64,000 nucleotides of DNA from an uncultured Candidatus Cenarchaeum sp. (GCA_958295735.1 OY282369.1:852161-916160); one strand, 5' to 3'. Shown: positions 51,239 through 59,439, counted from the stretch's first letter. Program-made: numbers and translations. The notes: generated by a model from the letters alone, not told the origin.

Positions 51239-52159
51239 ATGAGGGGCGAGCCGGCCGAGCTGTACGAGGCGGCCTCCCACCTAGTGTCGAGCGGCGGCAA
51301 GCGGCTCAGGCCGCACATGGTGGTAGAGAGCTGCCGGCTGCTGGGCGGCACAAAATCCGGCGCGCTGGCGGCCGCGGCGGCCGTGGAGATGGTGCACAAC
51401 TTCACGCTCGTCCACGACGACATCATGGACAACGACGACGTGCGGCACGGCGTGCCCACCGTCCACAGGAGGTTCGGCACCCCCGTGGCCATACTGGCCG
51501 GCGACGTCCTGTTCTCGAAGGCGTACGGCGTCCTGGCGAACTCCCGCCGCCCCCCGGACAGGACGGTGAGGCTGGTGCGCAGGCTGGCCGGCGCGTGCGC
51601 GGACGTCTGCGAGGGGCAGATGCTTGACCTGCGCATGGCCGGGAGCCGAGGCGCGCCCACGCCCGGCGAGTACGTGGAGATGGTCGGGAAGAAGACGGCC
51701 GCGCTGTTCGAGGCCGCGTGCGCGATGGGGGCCGTCTGCGCCGGCGGCGGCAGCGGCGACGAGGCGCGCCTGGCATCGTTCGGGCGCAACCTGGGGATAG
51801 CCTTCCAGATAACCGACGACCTCATGGGGGTGGCCGGCGACCCCGGCGCGACGAAAAAGCCCGTGGGCAACGACATCCGGGAGGGCAAGAAGTCGCTGCC
51901 GGTGCTGATGGCCCTCGGCGCCGCGAGGGGCGCCGCCCGGAGGGCCATAACGCGGCCGTTCGGCAACCCCGGCGCCAAAAAGGAGGAGCTCGAGGCGGCC
52001 GTGGAGGCGGTCAGGGGCCTCGGCATAGAGGGAGCCGTCCGGGACACGGCGCGGGGGTACGCGCGCAGGGCGGAGGCGGCCCTGCGGCCGTACGGGAACG
52101 GGGAGGCCAAGGAAAGCTTGGAGGCCCTGCTGGGCTTCGTCGTGAAGAGGGGCGCGTAG
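51239..52159 (+). CDS. Polyprenyl (geranylgeranyl-type) diphosphate synthase
   Basis: About 306 aa from this ATG. All-alpha prenyl synthase with GGKRLRPHM, the first Asp-rich motif LVHDDIMDND and the second ITDDLMG. It makes the C20 (or longer) chain for archaeal ether lipids. The start is uncertain: family members usually have a further 10-20 residues, and here the in-frame upstream codons (TKAAVDARLSRA) look homologous but contain no ATG, GTG or TTG. A CTG lies 12 nt before the ATG. It follows idi closely. Confidence 0.85.
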   Translation: MRGEPAELYEAASHLVSSGGKRLRPHMVVESCRLLGGTKSGALAAAAAVEMVHNFTLVHDDIMDNDDVRHGVPTVHRRFGTPVAILAGDVLFSKAYGVLANSRRPPDRTVRLVRRLAGACADVCEGQMLDLRMAGSRGAPTPGEYVEMVGKKTAALFEAACAMGAVCAGGGSGDEARLASFGRNLGIAFQITDDLMGVAGDPGATKKPVGNDIREGKKSLPVLMALGAARGAARRAITRPFGNPGAKKEELEAAVEAVRGLGIEGAVRDTARGYARRAEAALRPYGNGEAKESLEALLGFVVKRGA

Positions 52160-52179
52160 GCCTCCCGGGAGCGCGACCA

Positions 52180-52191
52180 CGGTATAAAATA
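52180..52191 (+). promoter_or_regulatory. gltX TATA box
   Basis: GGTATAAAATAG, the clearest TATA box in this part of the window. A start site about 25 nt downstream (near 52211) is compatible with the proposed CTG start and would leave a leader of over 100 nt for the TTG at 52323. Confidence 0.65.
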
Positions 52192-52226
52192 GGCGCGGGC
52201 CCCGCCGCGCGCGGGGGCGCTGGCGG

Positions 52227-54008
52227 CTGGACGCGGAGGTCGAGGGGGAGGCCAGGAGGCTGGCGCTGCTCAACGCGGCCGCGCACGGGGGCCGCACGTC
52301 CGGAAAGATACTGCTGTCGAAGTTGCTCGGCGCCAGGCCCGATCTCAGGGGGAGCGCCGCCGCGCTGGCCCCCGAGATGGAGAGGATAGCCGGCGAGGTA
52401 TGCGGGATGGCGCCGGAGGAGCTGGAGGAGGCCGCGGCGGCCGGGCGTTCCGCCGGGAAAAAAGAGGAGTCCCTGCCCGGGCTGGAGGGCCCGATGAGGA
52501 CCATCGTCGCGACCATGTCGATGGGCTGGAAAAGGGAGGGATTCCTGCCCGGGCTGGAGGGGGCCGAGTACGGGAAGGTGGTCACGCGGTTCCCCCCCGA
52601 GCCCAACGGGTACCCGCACATCGGCCACGCGAAGGCGGCCATCATAAACGAGGAATACGCCAAGATGTACGGCGGCAGAAAGATACTCAGGATGGACGAC
52701 ACGAACCCCGGGGCCGAGAGGATGGAGTACTATGCCGCCATAAAGGTGGGGCTGGAGTGGCTGGGGATAGAGTACGATACCGTGAAGAACACCTCGGACG
52801 ACATGGACGCGCTGCTCGCGAAGGGGCAGGAGCTCGTGGAGTCGGGCGGCGCCTACGTGTGCACGTGCAAGAGGGACGACGTGGCCAGGAACAGGAGGGC
52901 CATGTCGGAATGCAGGTGCCGCCCCCCTACAGGAGGCGACCCGGACGAGCACTCGAAGAGGTGGCACCGCATGTTCGAAAAGTACAAGCCCGGGCAGGCC
53001 GCCGTGCGGTTCGTGGGCGACATGTCCTCGCCGAACACGGTGATGCGCGATCCCGTCCTGTTCAGGGTGACCGACGAGAGGCACCCGCTGCTGGGCACCA
53101 GCTACAGGGTCTGGCCGAGCTACGACTTTGCCGTCGCGGTCGAGGACAGCATGGACGGGGTCACGCACGCGCTCCGGTCCAAAGAGTACGAGCTGCGCAA
53201 CGAGCTGTACGGGGCCATACTGGAAAGGCTGGGCATGCGCGCGCCCCGCGTGGCTGAGTTCTCCAGGCTGGAGCTGGAGGGCATGCCCGTGTCCAAGCGC
53301 GCCCTCCGGCAGCTCATGGACGACGGCAAGGTGGGGTGGTACGACGACCCGCGCCTGCCCACGCTGGAGGCGCTGAGGAAGAGGGGGATCGCGCCGGAGG
53401 CCGTGCGGCGGTTCGTGGCCTCGCTCGGCATGACGAAGACCAACACGACGGCCCCGATCGGCGCGCTGGAGGCCTTCAACCGCACCTGCATAGACGCCGC
53501 ATCGACGAGGCTGTTCATGGTGGAAAGGCCCGTGTCGCTGGAGGTGTCCGGGGCGCCGGCGCCGCCGGCCACCGTCCCCAACCATCCCGGAGAAGCGGAG
53601 ATGGGGGACAGGGAGATACCGCACGAGGGCGGGCGGCTCTACATAGAATCAAGCGATGCCGAAAAGATGCCGGCGGGAGGCAGCGTGTGGCTGATGGGGC
53701 TGGGCAACGTGAGGCTGGACGGCGGCAGTCCGGGGGGCGGCCTGCGCGGCGCGTACGAGGGGGGCCCCGCGCGGGAGGGAGTCCCCCGCGTGCAGTGGGT
53801 GCCGCAGGAGGGAGCGCACCGGCTGACGGTGCTGGTGCCCGGGGCCCTGATCATAGACGGCAAGTTCAACGAGGACAGCCTGCGGGAGCTCGAGGTCCTC
53901 GCGGAACCGCACTACGCGGCCGTCCCTGACGGTAGCATGATACAGTTCGTCAGGTTCGGGTACTGCAGGAAAGAGTCGCACCGGACGGCGGTGTACGCGC
54001 ACAGGTGA
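52227..54008 (+). CDS. gltX: Glutamyl-tRNA synthetase (archaeal class I)
   Basis: About 593 aa. FPPEPNGYPHIGHAKAA carries the HIGH motif near residue 131, VSKRALRQL is the KMSKS equivalent, and a C-terminal beta-barrel anticodon-binding domain follows. The helical N-terminal region (DAEVEGEARRLALLNAAAHGG) is typical of archaeal GluRS, but its only start-like codon is a CTG at 52227, about 16 nt after the TSS predicted from GGTATAAAATAG; the first conventional start (TTG 52323) would delete it. A 24-residue in-frame insertion that repeats LPGLEG precedes the catalytic domain. Confidence 0.9.
   Translation: MDAEVEGEARRLALLNAAAHGGRTSGKILLSKLLGARPDLRGSAAALAPEMERIAGEVCGMAPEELEEAAAAGRSAGKKEESLPGLEGPMRTIVATMSMGWKREGFLPGLEGAEYGKVVTRFPPEPNGYPHIGHAKAAIINEEYAKMYGGRKILRMDDTNPGAERMEYYAAIKVGLEWLGIEYDTVKNTSDDMDALLAKGQELVESGGAYVCTCKRDDVARNRRAMSECRCRPPTGGDPDEHSKRWHRMFEKYKPGQAAVRFVGDMSSPNTVMRDPVLFRVTDERHPLLGTSYRVWPSYDFAVAVEDSMDGVTHALRSKEYELRNELYGAILERLGMRAPRVAEFSRLELEGMPVSKRALRQLMDDGKVGWYDDPRLPTLEALRKRGIAPEAVRRFVASLGMTKTNTTAPIGALEAFNRTCIDAASTRLFMVERPVSLEVSGAPAPPATVPNHPGEAEMGDREIPHEGGRLYIESSDAEKMPAGGSVWLMGLGNVRLDGGSPGGGLRGAYEGGPAREGVPRVQWVPQEGAHRLTVLVPGALIIDGKFNEDSLRELEVLAEPHYAAVPDGSMIQFVRFGYCRKESHRTAVYAHR
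52456..52564. repeat. In-frame 72-bp repeat-insert-repeat inside gltX
   Basis: About 37 bp at 52456-52492 reappear at 52528-52564 with about eight mismatches; the central 18 bp from CCTGCCCGGGCTGGAGGG are identical. The insert between the copies is unrelated. The protein reads LPGLEG twice, 24 residues apart. Only the second copy is at the normal distance from the catalytic start (PGLEGAEYGKVVTRFPPEP), so the first copy plus insert look like an added segment. Confidence 0.72.
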
Positions 54009-54012
54009 TCGC

Positions 54013-54900
54013 GTGAAGATAGCCAGGCTGGCGCGCAGGGGGGGCGGCGGGCCGACGTACGGTTTAGTCGACGGCGGGGCGGTCGCCACGAGGGAGGAGA
54101 TCGGGCGCGCGGCCGGCGCGGACATGCCGGAAAGCGCGAGCGAGTTCATGTTCGGCGGCTGGCTCGACAGGATAAGAGAGGCGGCTGGCCGCGGCCTGCC
54201 TCACGAGGATCTGTCGCGGTTCGATTTGCTCCCCCCGGTGGAACGGCCCGGAAAGATACTGTGCCTGGCGTTCAACTATGCGGACCACGCCGGCGAGCAG
54301 GGAAAGGAGCCGCCGGACGAGCCCGTGGTGGTGATGAAGCCGAGGACGGCCCTGCGCGGGCACGGCGCGGACGTGGCGCTGCCGCCGTTCGTCGAAGAGC
54401 TTGACTACGAGGCGGAGCTTGCCGTGGTGATCGGCAGGGACTGCCCCGCCGGGGGGCCGGAGTCTGCGGACGCGGCGAGGGCGGGGGAGGCCGTATTCGG
54501 GTACACGGTACTCAACGACGTGACGGCTAGGGACGTGCAGCGCAGGGACGGCCAGTTCACCCGCGCCAAGGGGATGGACACCTTCGCGCCGTGCGGCCCG
54601 TGGATTACGACGGCCGACGAAATACCCGATCCGGCCCGCCTCGGGATCTCCCTGAGGGTCAACGGCGAGCTGCGGCAGGACTCGTCCACCGCCATGATGC
54701 GCCTCAAGCCGCCCGATATAGTGTCGCATCTCTGCCGCTCCATGACCCTGGAAAGGGGCGACGTGATATCCACGGGCACCCCCGCGGGGGTGGTGCTCAA
54801 CAACGGCTCCGGGTGGGGCTACCTCCGGGACGGCGACGTGGTGGAGGCCGAGATCGAGGGGATAGGGACCCTGCGCAGCACCGTGAGGAGCAGGCGGTGA
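54013..54900 (+). CDS. Fumarylacetoacetate hydrolase-family protein
   Basis: 295 aa. The C-terminal 210 residues match the FAH fold: LCLAFNYADHAGE, metal ligands in LDYEAELAVVIGRD, YTVLNDVTARDVQ, KGMDTFAPCGPW and ISTGTPAGV. Members include hydrolases, isomerases and oxaloacetate/acylpyruvate decarboxylases of 2-oxo acids; the substrate here is undetermined. The N-terminal 80 residues are the small lid domain. GTG start 4 nt after gltX, so likely co-transcribed. Confidence 0.88.
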   Translation: MKIARLARRGGGGPTYGLVDGGAVATREEIGRAAGADMPESASEFMFGGWLDRIREAAGRGLPHEDLSRFDLLPPVERPGKILCLAFNYADHAGEQGKEPPDEPVVVMKPRTALRGHGADVALPPFVEELDYEAELAVVIGRDCPAGGPESADAARAGEAVFGYTVLNDVTARDVQRRDGQFTRAKGMDTFAPCGPWITTADEIPDPARLGISLRVNGELRQDSSTAMMRLKPPDIVSHLCRSMTLERGDVISTGTPAGVVLNNGSGWGYLRDGDVVEAEIEGIGTLRSTVRSRR

Positions 54901-55137
54901 CTCGGGGCGGCCGGTCGCGCGGCGGAGGCGCCTCCGCCGGGAACGCGGGGGCGCGGGCGGGGCGGTTGCGCGCGGGCCCCCGGGCTCCCGCCCGCACGCC
55001 CGAGGCCCGCGCCGTCCCGGCTTCCGGGGCCGCGATGCGATCCTCCGGGCGCGCGGCGGGGGGCCGCGCCCGCGCTGCGAGCGAATAATGGGGAAGGGGG
55101 CGGCAGCACTCCCCGCGGGGGCAGGAGTGGCGTAGGA

Positions 55138-55710
55138 ATGGGCATTGGCGAAGGAATGGGCATTGGCGAAGTGCGGATCGCATCCGACGGGACCAGGATA
55201 TACACGTACGAGCAAGCCAAGATGGTATTCCGAAAACTGGAATGCCGCGAGTTCCTGCTGGACGATCTGATGCTCATGATACTCGGGGCGGGGCCCCAGC
55301 CGGTCATCGGAGCGACGCTGCTGATGAACGAGCTGTTCCTGCTGTACAAGGAGGTGCTGAAGGACAGGTCCGAGGACCCAAGGTTCGTGCCGTACAAGCC
55401 GGGTCCCCACAGCTTCCACATGGCGGGGAAGCTGGACCCGCTCGACTACCACGGAGTGCTGAAGTGCAGGGGGCGCAGGAACTCAAACTCCGAGTCGTTC
55501 ACCCTCACCCCAAAGGGGAGGGCGATGGCGGAAGAAGTGCTGCGGAGGCTGTCAAAGGAGGATCGGGCGCTCGTGGAGGAGAAGAGGAAGGGCTGGGATC
55601 AGCTCGGGGTAAGCGGGATCCTCGACTACGTACACAAGCACTACCCGGAGTACAGGGAAGCCTCGTCGGTAAAGGACAAGTACAAGGACGTGGTGTGGGG
55701 CCGGGACTAG
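55138..55710 (+). CDS. YwgA/Panacea-like helical protein, first gene of a pair
   Basis: 190 aa, no firm family. The segment LLDDLMLMILGAGPQPVIGATLLMNELFLL, then VPYKPGPHSF and FTLTPKGRAMAEEVLRRL, resembles the layout of YwgA/DUF4065 (Panacea)-type small regulatory or antitoxin proteins. The 5' end contains an exact 18-bp tandem duplication giving MGIGEGMGIGE, so the start could be either ATG (55138 or 55156). It starts after a 237-bp GC-rich spacer, and the second gene of the pair follows after 1 nt. Confidence 0.6.
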   Translation: MGIGEGMGIGEVRIASDGTRIYTYEQAKMVFRKLECREFLLDDLMLMILGAGPQPVIGATLLMNELFLLYKEVLKDRSEDPRFVPYKPGPHSFHMAGKLDPLDYHGVLKCRGRRNSNSESFTLTPKGRAMAEEVLRRLSKEDRALVEEKRKGWDQLGVSGILDYVHKHYPEYREASSVKDKYKDVVWGRD

Positions 55711-55711
55711 T

Positions 55712-56857
55712 GTGAAGGTCCAGCGGGTCAAGGTTCTCGAGGCGGACGACAGCTTCGGGATGCTGCCGCCGGCCAGGGCGATCGAGATAACGACCGACAG
55801 GGGGCGCGCGGTCACGCCGGACCGGTGCGCCACGTCCTACGAGTTCGCCAAGAAGGCCGAGGTTCCCACGAGCGTCGGCATCGGCAACCGCGTTTCCGTC
55901 TACTGCAAGCACCTCACGGGGCGCGACGTCGGGGCCCTGCTCGCCTCCAACGGCGCGTTCGGCGCCCAGCTGCGGGCGATGGAAAACGTGGATCGGATCA
56001 CGGGGTATTCTGTCCTGCACGTGCCGGTGTTCCGGCTGGCCAAAACCGCGTCGGTCGGCAAGGCGCCGATGGAGATCCTGCGGGGGGACAACTTGGACAA
56101 GTTCCTCCGGATCCTGATCATCCTGCAGGAGGAGGCCGGGCACGACATGATCTCCGTCCCGCATCTGGACATGCCGCTGGGGGACCTGAAAAAGACGCTG
56201 CGCGGCGCGCACGAAGCCATAACCAAGATCGGCAAGCAGGCGGTGTTCTCGCTGGACATGCGGTATGGGCGGTTCCCCGAGCTGCTGGACTATGTGGCGG
56301 ACGATCTGCAGGCAGGCGTGCTGAACCTGCACTACGCGGAGAGGCGCGACGTCCCGCGGCATTACGAGCATCTGGGGGGCTTTGCCGGAAGGGAGATCGC
56401 CTTCCTCATGACCGGCGTGGATCGGGAGGACGCGGACCGCGGCGGCCTGTCCACGATGCACTACATGCCGTTCCTCGGGTGCGACCTGCTTGCCGTGCGG
56501 CCGCCGCGGCCGGCGGGGCGCGCACTGCGGGGCGCGTCCAGAATGCGGAGCCTGCGGGTGATGAACCGGGACGAGCTGACCATAGTGCCGATCATGGGCA
56601 AGAAGGTGCCGATAAGGAGCATCCTGGACCAGCTGGACAGCCCGAGATCCGACGACCTGAGCGCATGCCTGCGCAACGTGGGGAAGGCCGAAAAAGATGA
56701 GGAAAAATACAGGAGCGTCAGCGCCCTGACGCGGCTGCAAGAGCTGCTGGCCAGCACCGACGAGTTTTCGGCGCTGGCAGAGCACATCAGGAAAAGATCG
56801 GCGAAAGAGTACGTGCGGGGCAAGAAGGGCCTGGAGCGGCGGCTGGAAGGCGTTTGA
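55712..56857 (+). CDS. Unknown 381-aa partner protein
   Basis: 381 aa, not recognised. The middle is an alternating alpha/beta pattern that could be a TIM barrel: ISVPHLDMPLGDLKKTL, QAVFSLDMRYGRFPELLDYV, GVLNLHYAERRDV, IAFLMTGVDREDAD, then FLGCDLLAVRPPR. The C-terminal 100 residues are helical. Loose resemblance to tRNA-guanine transglycosylase-type barrels is noted but not claimed. GTG start 1 nt after the YwgA-like gene indicates a two-gene unit. The last codons (GLERRLEGV) are duplicated downstream of the stop by a 71-bp event. Confidence 0.6.
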   Translation: MKVQRVKVLEADDSFGMLPPARAIEITTDRGRAVTPDRCATSYEFAKKAEVPTSVGIGNRVSVYCKHLTGRDVGALLASNGAFGAQLRAMENVDRITGYSVLHVPVFRLAKTASVGKAPMEILRGDNLDKFLRILIILQEEAGHDMISVPHLDMPLGDLKKTLRGAHEAITKIGKQAVFSLDMRYGRFPELLDYVADDLQAGVLNLHYAERRDVPRHYEHLGGFAGREIAFLMTGVDREDADRGGLSTMHYMPFLGCDLLAVRPPRPAGRALRGASRMRSLRVMNRDELTIVPIMGKKVPIRSILDQLDSPRSDDLSACLRNVGKAEKDEEKYRSVSALTRLQELLASTDEFSALAEHIRKRSAKEYVRGKKGLERRLEGV

Positions 56858-56936
56858 GGAGCCCGCAGTCCTTATTCTGGTGGGCCTCCACGATGCTGGA
56901 CCTGGAGCGGCGGCTGGAAGGCGTTTGAGGAGCCCG
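56830..56936. repeat. 36-bp direct repeat at a gene end (period 71)
   Basis: 36 identical bp (start CCTGGAGCGGCGGCTGGAAG) at 56830-56865 and 56901-56936. The first copy holds the last codons and stop of the 381-aa gene. The 35 bp between copies (56866-56900) is unrelated and less GC-rich. Confidence 0.87.
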
Positions 56937-57113
56937 GGCAGTGCGGACGGGCGCGCCGCGCGGAATCCTGCCGCAGGGGGGCCTACGCACTGCGGAAGCG
57001 TGCCGAGCAACGCCCGCGCCCCCTCCCCCCACGGAGAGGCGGCCCGGCCCTAGCGCGGGGGCCCCCCGCGGGCCGGATCCGCGCCGGAACGGGCGGATCG
57101 CCCCGCGCGCGGG
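56937..57113. other. Gene-free spacer
   Basis: GC-rich sequence after the duplicated gene end. The words GCAGTGCGGA and CACTGCGGAA near its ends suggest an imperfect inverted repeat. No gene seen. Confidence 0.4.
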
Positions 57114-57209
57114 CGTAAGAGGTCAGCAACCCCCGCTTCGCAGGCGCGAACGCGGATCAACAGAGTCGTTTTCACGCCTGTGGCCAGCAGGTGCGTGACC
57201 CCATACGAG
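57114..57209 (+). repeat. Dispersed 85-95-bp element, copy 2
   Basis: Starts GAGGTCAGCAACCCCC, with central GCGGATCAACAGAGTCG and TTTTCACGCCTGTGGCC, and ends CAGGTGCGTGACC. The best-preserved partner is the inverted copy at 58740-58822. It lies just upstream of the Rieske ferredoxin promoter. Confidence 0.72.
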
Positions 57210-57248
57210 GGGGCCCATGCAAGAATTATTAAGAATGGCAAAAGGCGT

Positions 57249-57572
57249 ATGTGCGTGGCCAGGGTGGTGATAGGCAAGGCGTCGGACGTCCCAGAAGGGA
57301 CGATGCGCAAGTTCGAGGCGGGCGGCAGGGACGTGCTGGTCGGTAACGCGGGCGGGAAGCGGTTCGCCATAGACGACACGTGCACCCACGCCGGCGCCAG
57401 CCTCGCCGAGGGCAGGATGGACGGCGGGTCCGTGGTCTGCGGGTGGCACGGGGCGCGCTTCGGCTGCGCGACGGGGAAGCTCGAGGCGTTCCCCGCCAAG
57501 ATTGCCGACCTGGGAAGGTACGAGGTGGATGTGTCCGAGTCCGGCGAGATGTCCGTGGAGGTGCCCGCGTGA
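57249..57572 (+). CDS. Rieske-type [2Fe-2S] ferredoxin
   Basis: 107 aa soluble Rieske domain. Cluster ligands are Cys45-x-His47 (DTCTHAG) and Cys64-x-x-His67 (VCGWHGARF), as in NirD/BphF-type ferredoxins; it lacks a membrane anchor, so it is cytoplasmic. ATG at 57249 lies about 20-25 nt after an ATTATTAAG TATA box. Its stop overlaps the ATG of the UPF0147 gene, so the two are coupled. The redox partner is unknown. Confidence 0.9.
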   Translation: MCVARVVIGKASDVPEGTMRKFEAGGRDVLVGNAGGKRFAIDDTCTHAGASLAEGRMDGGSVVCGWHGARFGCATGKLEAFPAKIADLGRYEVDVSESGEMSVEVPA

Positions 57573-57841
57573 TGGCCGATGCCGCCAGGAACGCCCAGTC
57601 CATGAGGGAGGCCGTGGAGACGCTCAACCAGATAGCCACCGGCCAGTCCACCCCCAAGACCATAAAGAAGAACGTGACCGACCTGATGGCCGACCTGCGC
57701 AGCGACGAGTACTCGCTGTCAGTGAGGGCGGCCAACGCGGTGAGCATGCTCGACGACATCACGCAGGATCCCAACATGCCGTCGTTCGTCAGGGTCACGC
57801 TGTGGCAGGCCGTCTCAAAGCTGGAAAGCATAAGGGAATAA
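57572..57841 (+). CDS. UPF0147 family protein
   Basis: 89 aa, a small helical protein conserved across archaea. Characteristic blocks: NVTDLMADLRSDEYSLSVRAANAVSMLDDITQDPNMPSFVR with the invariant-looking DPNMP. Function unknown. The ATG overlaps the ferredoxin stop (TGATG). Confidence 0.93.
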   Translation: MADAARNAQSMREAVETLNQIATGQSTPKTIKKNVTDLMADLRSDEYSLSVRAANAVSMLDDITQDPNMPSFVRVTLWQAVSKLESIRE

Positions 57842-57866
57842 ATCCCGCGGGGGCCCCGGCCGCCCG

Positions 57867-58625
57867 GTGAGGCTCGAGGAGTACCTGGGATCGCTCCCGG
57901 CGGGGATAATGTCGGGGGAGGAGGTGGCGCTTCCCGACTCGGCGCTGCGCGGCGCGCTGGGGGCGCTGGGCGTGGGGAAGGGCGACGTCTTCTACCACCT
58001 CGGGTGCCGCGACGCGCGGGGATGCGCGATGGCGGCCGGCGAGTTCGGCGCGTCCAAGGCGGTGGGGATAGACTTGGACGCCTCCAGGGTGGAGGCCGCG
58101 CGCGCGGGGAGCCCTCCCGGGGTCGAGATGCGGCGCGGGGACGCGAGGGAGGCGGACATCTCGGACGCCACGGCCGTGCTGTTCTGGTTCGCCGACGGGG
58201 ACGTGGTGTCCGGGATGCTCCCCAGGTTCGGGCGCCTCGGGGACGGATGCAGGATAGCCACGCTGTGGGGCCCGCTGCCCGGCTGCCTCCCGGACCTCGT
58301 GAGGTTCCCGTACGTGGTGAGCAGGACGCCGCTGCGGCCCGCGGCGGATCTCAGGGAGCAGCTGCTCGCCGTGTTCGGCGTCGGATGCGTCGACTTCGTG
58401 ACCGCGTGGGAGCACGCCGAGAGGTACACCAAGGCCGTCCAGCCGCCGGACGCGCAGAACAACAGGTTCGTGACCATAATACAGGCGCTGTCCATATGGA
58501 TCAGCGCGAAGAACCTCGGCGTGGCGTGCGGGGAGGGCGTCCCCGAGCCCGTGAGCGCGTACATGGGGATACTCAGGAACTTTTACGGGATAGAGACGGC
58601 CCACCTGCTGGACGGCGGGGAATAG
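57867..58625 (+). CDS. SAM-dependent methyltransferase (archaeal DOT1-like)
   Basis: 252 aa Rossmann-fold methyltransferase. FYHLGCRDARGCAMAAGEFGA is the SAM-binding glycine loop region (motif I), followed by AVGIDLDASRVEAA (acidic end of beta 2) and AVLFWFADGDVV (motif IV position). It looks like the archaeal DOT1-like protein lysine methyltransferases, though the assignment is by pattern only. A roughly 100-residue C-terminal part is specific to the family. GTG start about 25 nt after GAATAAAT. Confidence 0.78.
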   Translation: MRLEEYLGSLPAGIMSGEEVALPDSALRGALGALGVGKGDVFYHLGCRDARGCAMAAGEFGASKAVGIDLDASRVEAARAGSPPGVEMRRGDAREADISDATAVLFWFADGDVVSGMLPRFGRLGDGCRIATLWGPLPGCLPDLVRFPYVVSRTPLRPAADLREQLLAVFGVGCVDFVTAWEHAERYTKAVQPPDAQNNRFVTIIQALSIWISAKNLGVACGEGVPEPVSAYMGILRNFYGIETAHLLDGGE

Positions 58626-58670
58626 GGGCGCGGCGGCGCGGGGCCGGCAGCCCGCGCCCCGGAGGCGCGG

Positions 58671-58822
58671 GGCCGGATCAACGAAGTCGCTTTCGCGCCC
58701 GCGGCCAGCGGGCACGCGGCCTCGCACCCGGAGGCGTATGAGGTCACGTACCTGCTGGCTACAGGCGTGAAAACGACTCCGCTGATCCGCATCACACCTG
58801 CGAAGCGGGGGTTGCCGACCTC
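58671..58822 (-). repeat. Dispersed element: partial copy plus an inverted full copy
   Basis: 58671-58722 is a partial plus-orientation copy (CCGGATCAACGAAGTCG, TTTCGCGCCCGCGGCC). 58740-58822 is a nearly complete inverted copy: reverse-complemented it reads GAGGTCGGCAACCCCCGC, then GTCGTTTTCACGCCTGTAGCC and CAGGTACGTGACCTC. The two together could form a large RNA hairpin. Confidence 0.72.
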
Positions 58823-59035
58823 GCACCCGGAGGCGTGTAGGCTTACGTCCAAACCGAAACCACGCCTAGCGGCAGCAAACCACCCCCCGATCCCGCGCCC
58901 AGATCACAATGGACGCAAGTCTGCACCCGGAGGCGTGTAGGCTTACGTCCAAACCGAAACCACGCCTAGCGGCAACAATCCGCTCCGCGATCCCACGCCT
59001 AGATCACAGTGGACGTAAGTCTACACCCGGAGGCG
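58823..59035 (+). repeat. 100-bp tandem repeat (2.1 copies)
   Basis: Two full 100-bp units starting GCACCCGGAGGCGTGTAGGC at 58823 and 58923, and a third truncated start at 59023. The first two units differ at about a dozen positions, mainly after position 52. The start word CACCCGGAGGCGT also occurs at 58725, 99 bp earlier. An inverted copy lies at 63449-63539. The last partial unit abuts the promoter of the next gene. Confidence 0.88.
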
Positions 59036-59073
59036 CGTGCAAGCCTTTTATCACGCGCTGGAACGCGCGCTGC

Positions 59074-59433
59074 GTGGATCGCATCCGCATCAACGTCTCC
59101 GCCGTGGACTACGACAGGACGAGCAAGGACATCGAGGCGGCCGCGAGGAGGCTGGAGGAGATGGTGCACGCGGGCGACGGGCTGGACGGGCCCGCCGTGG
59201 CGATGACGGACTCGGAGTTCGCGTTCGGCTGGCACTTTTTCGTGGTCAGCGTGAGCCGCGACGCGGTGCAGAGGCTGGCAGACCAGATGGGCCCCGACTT
59301 TCAGGCGCTGAAGGGAAAGGGGCTGGAGAAGAAGTTCCTCACATGGCTGGCCGGCAGCGTGGGCGACGGCGGCCCGCGGTTCAAGCTGGCCATAAAGGAG
59401 GAGATGGAGTCCAGCAAGTACGGGGTTTTTTGA
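59074..59433 (+). CDS. Conserved small alpha/beta protein, unknown function
   Basis: 119 aa. RIRINVSAVDYDRTSKDIEAAARRLEEMV, FGWHFFVVSVSRDAVQRLADQM and FKLAIKEEMESS alternate strands and helices in a compact domain. No motif identifies a reaction. GTG start at 59074 about 25 nt after CTTTTATC. The stop is only a few bases from the 3' end of the opposing tRNA-His gene. Confidence 0.72.
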   Translation: MDRIRINVSAVDYDRTSKDIEAAARRLEEMVHAGDGLDGPAVAMTDSEFAFGWHFFVVSVSRDAVQRLADQMGPDFQALKGKGLEKKFLTWLAGSVGDGGPRFKLAIKEEMESSKYGVF

Positions 59434-59439
59434 TGGTGG

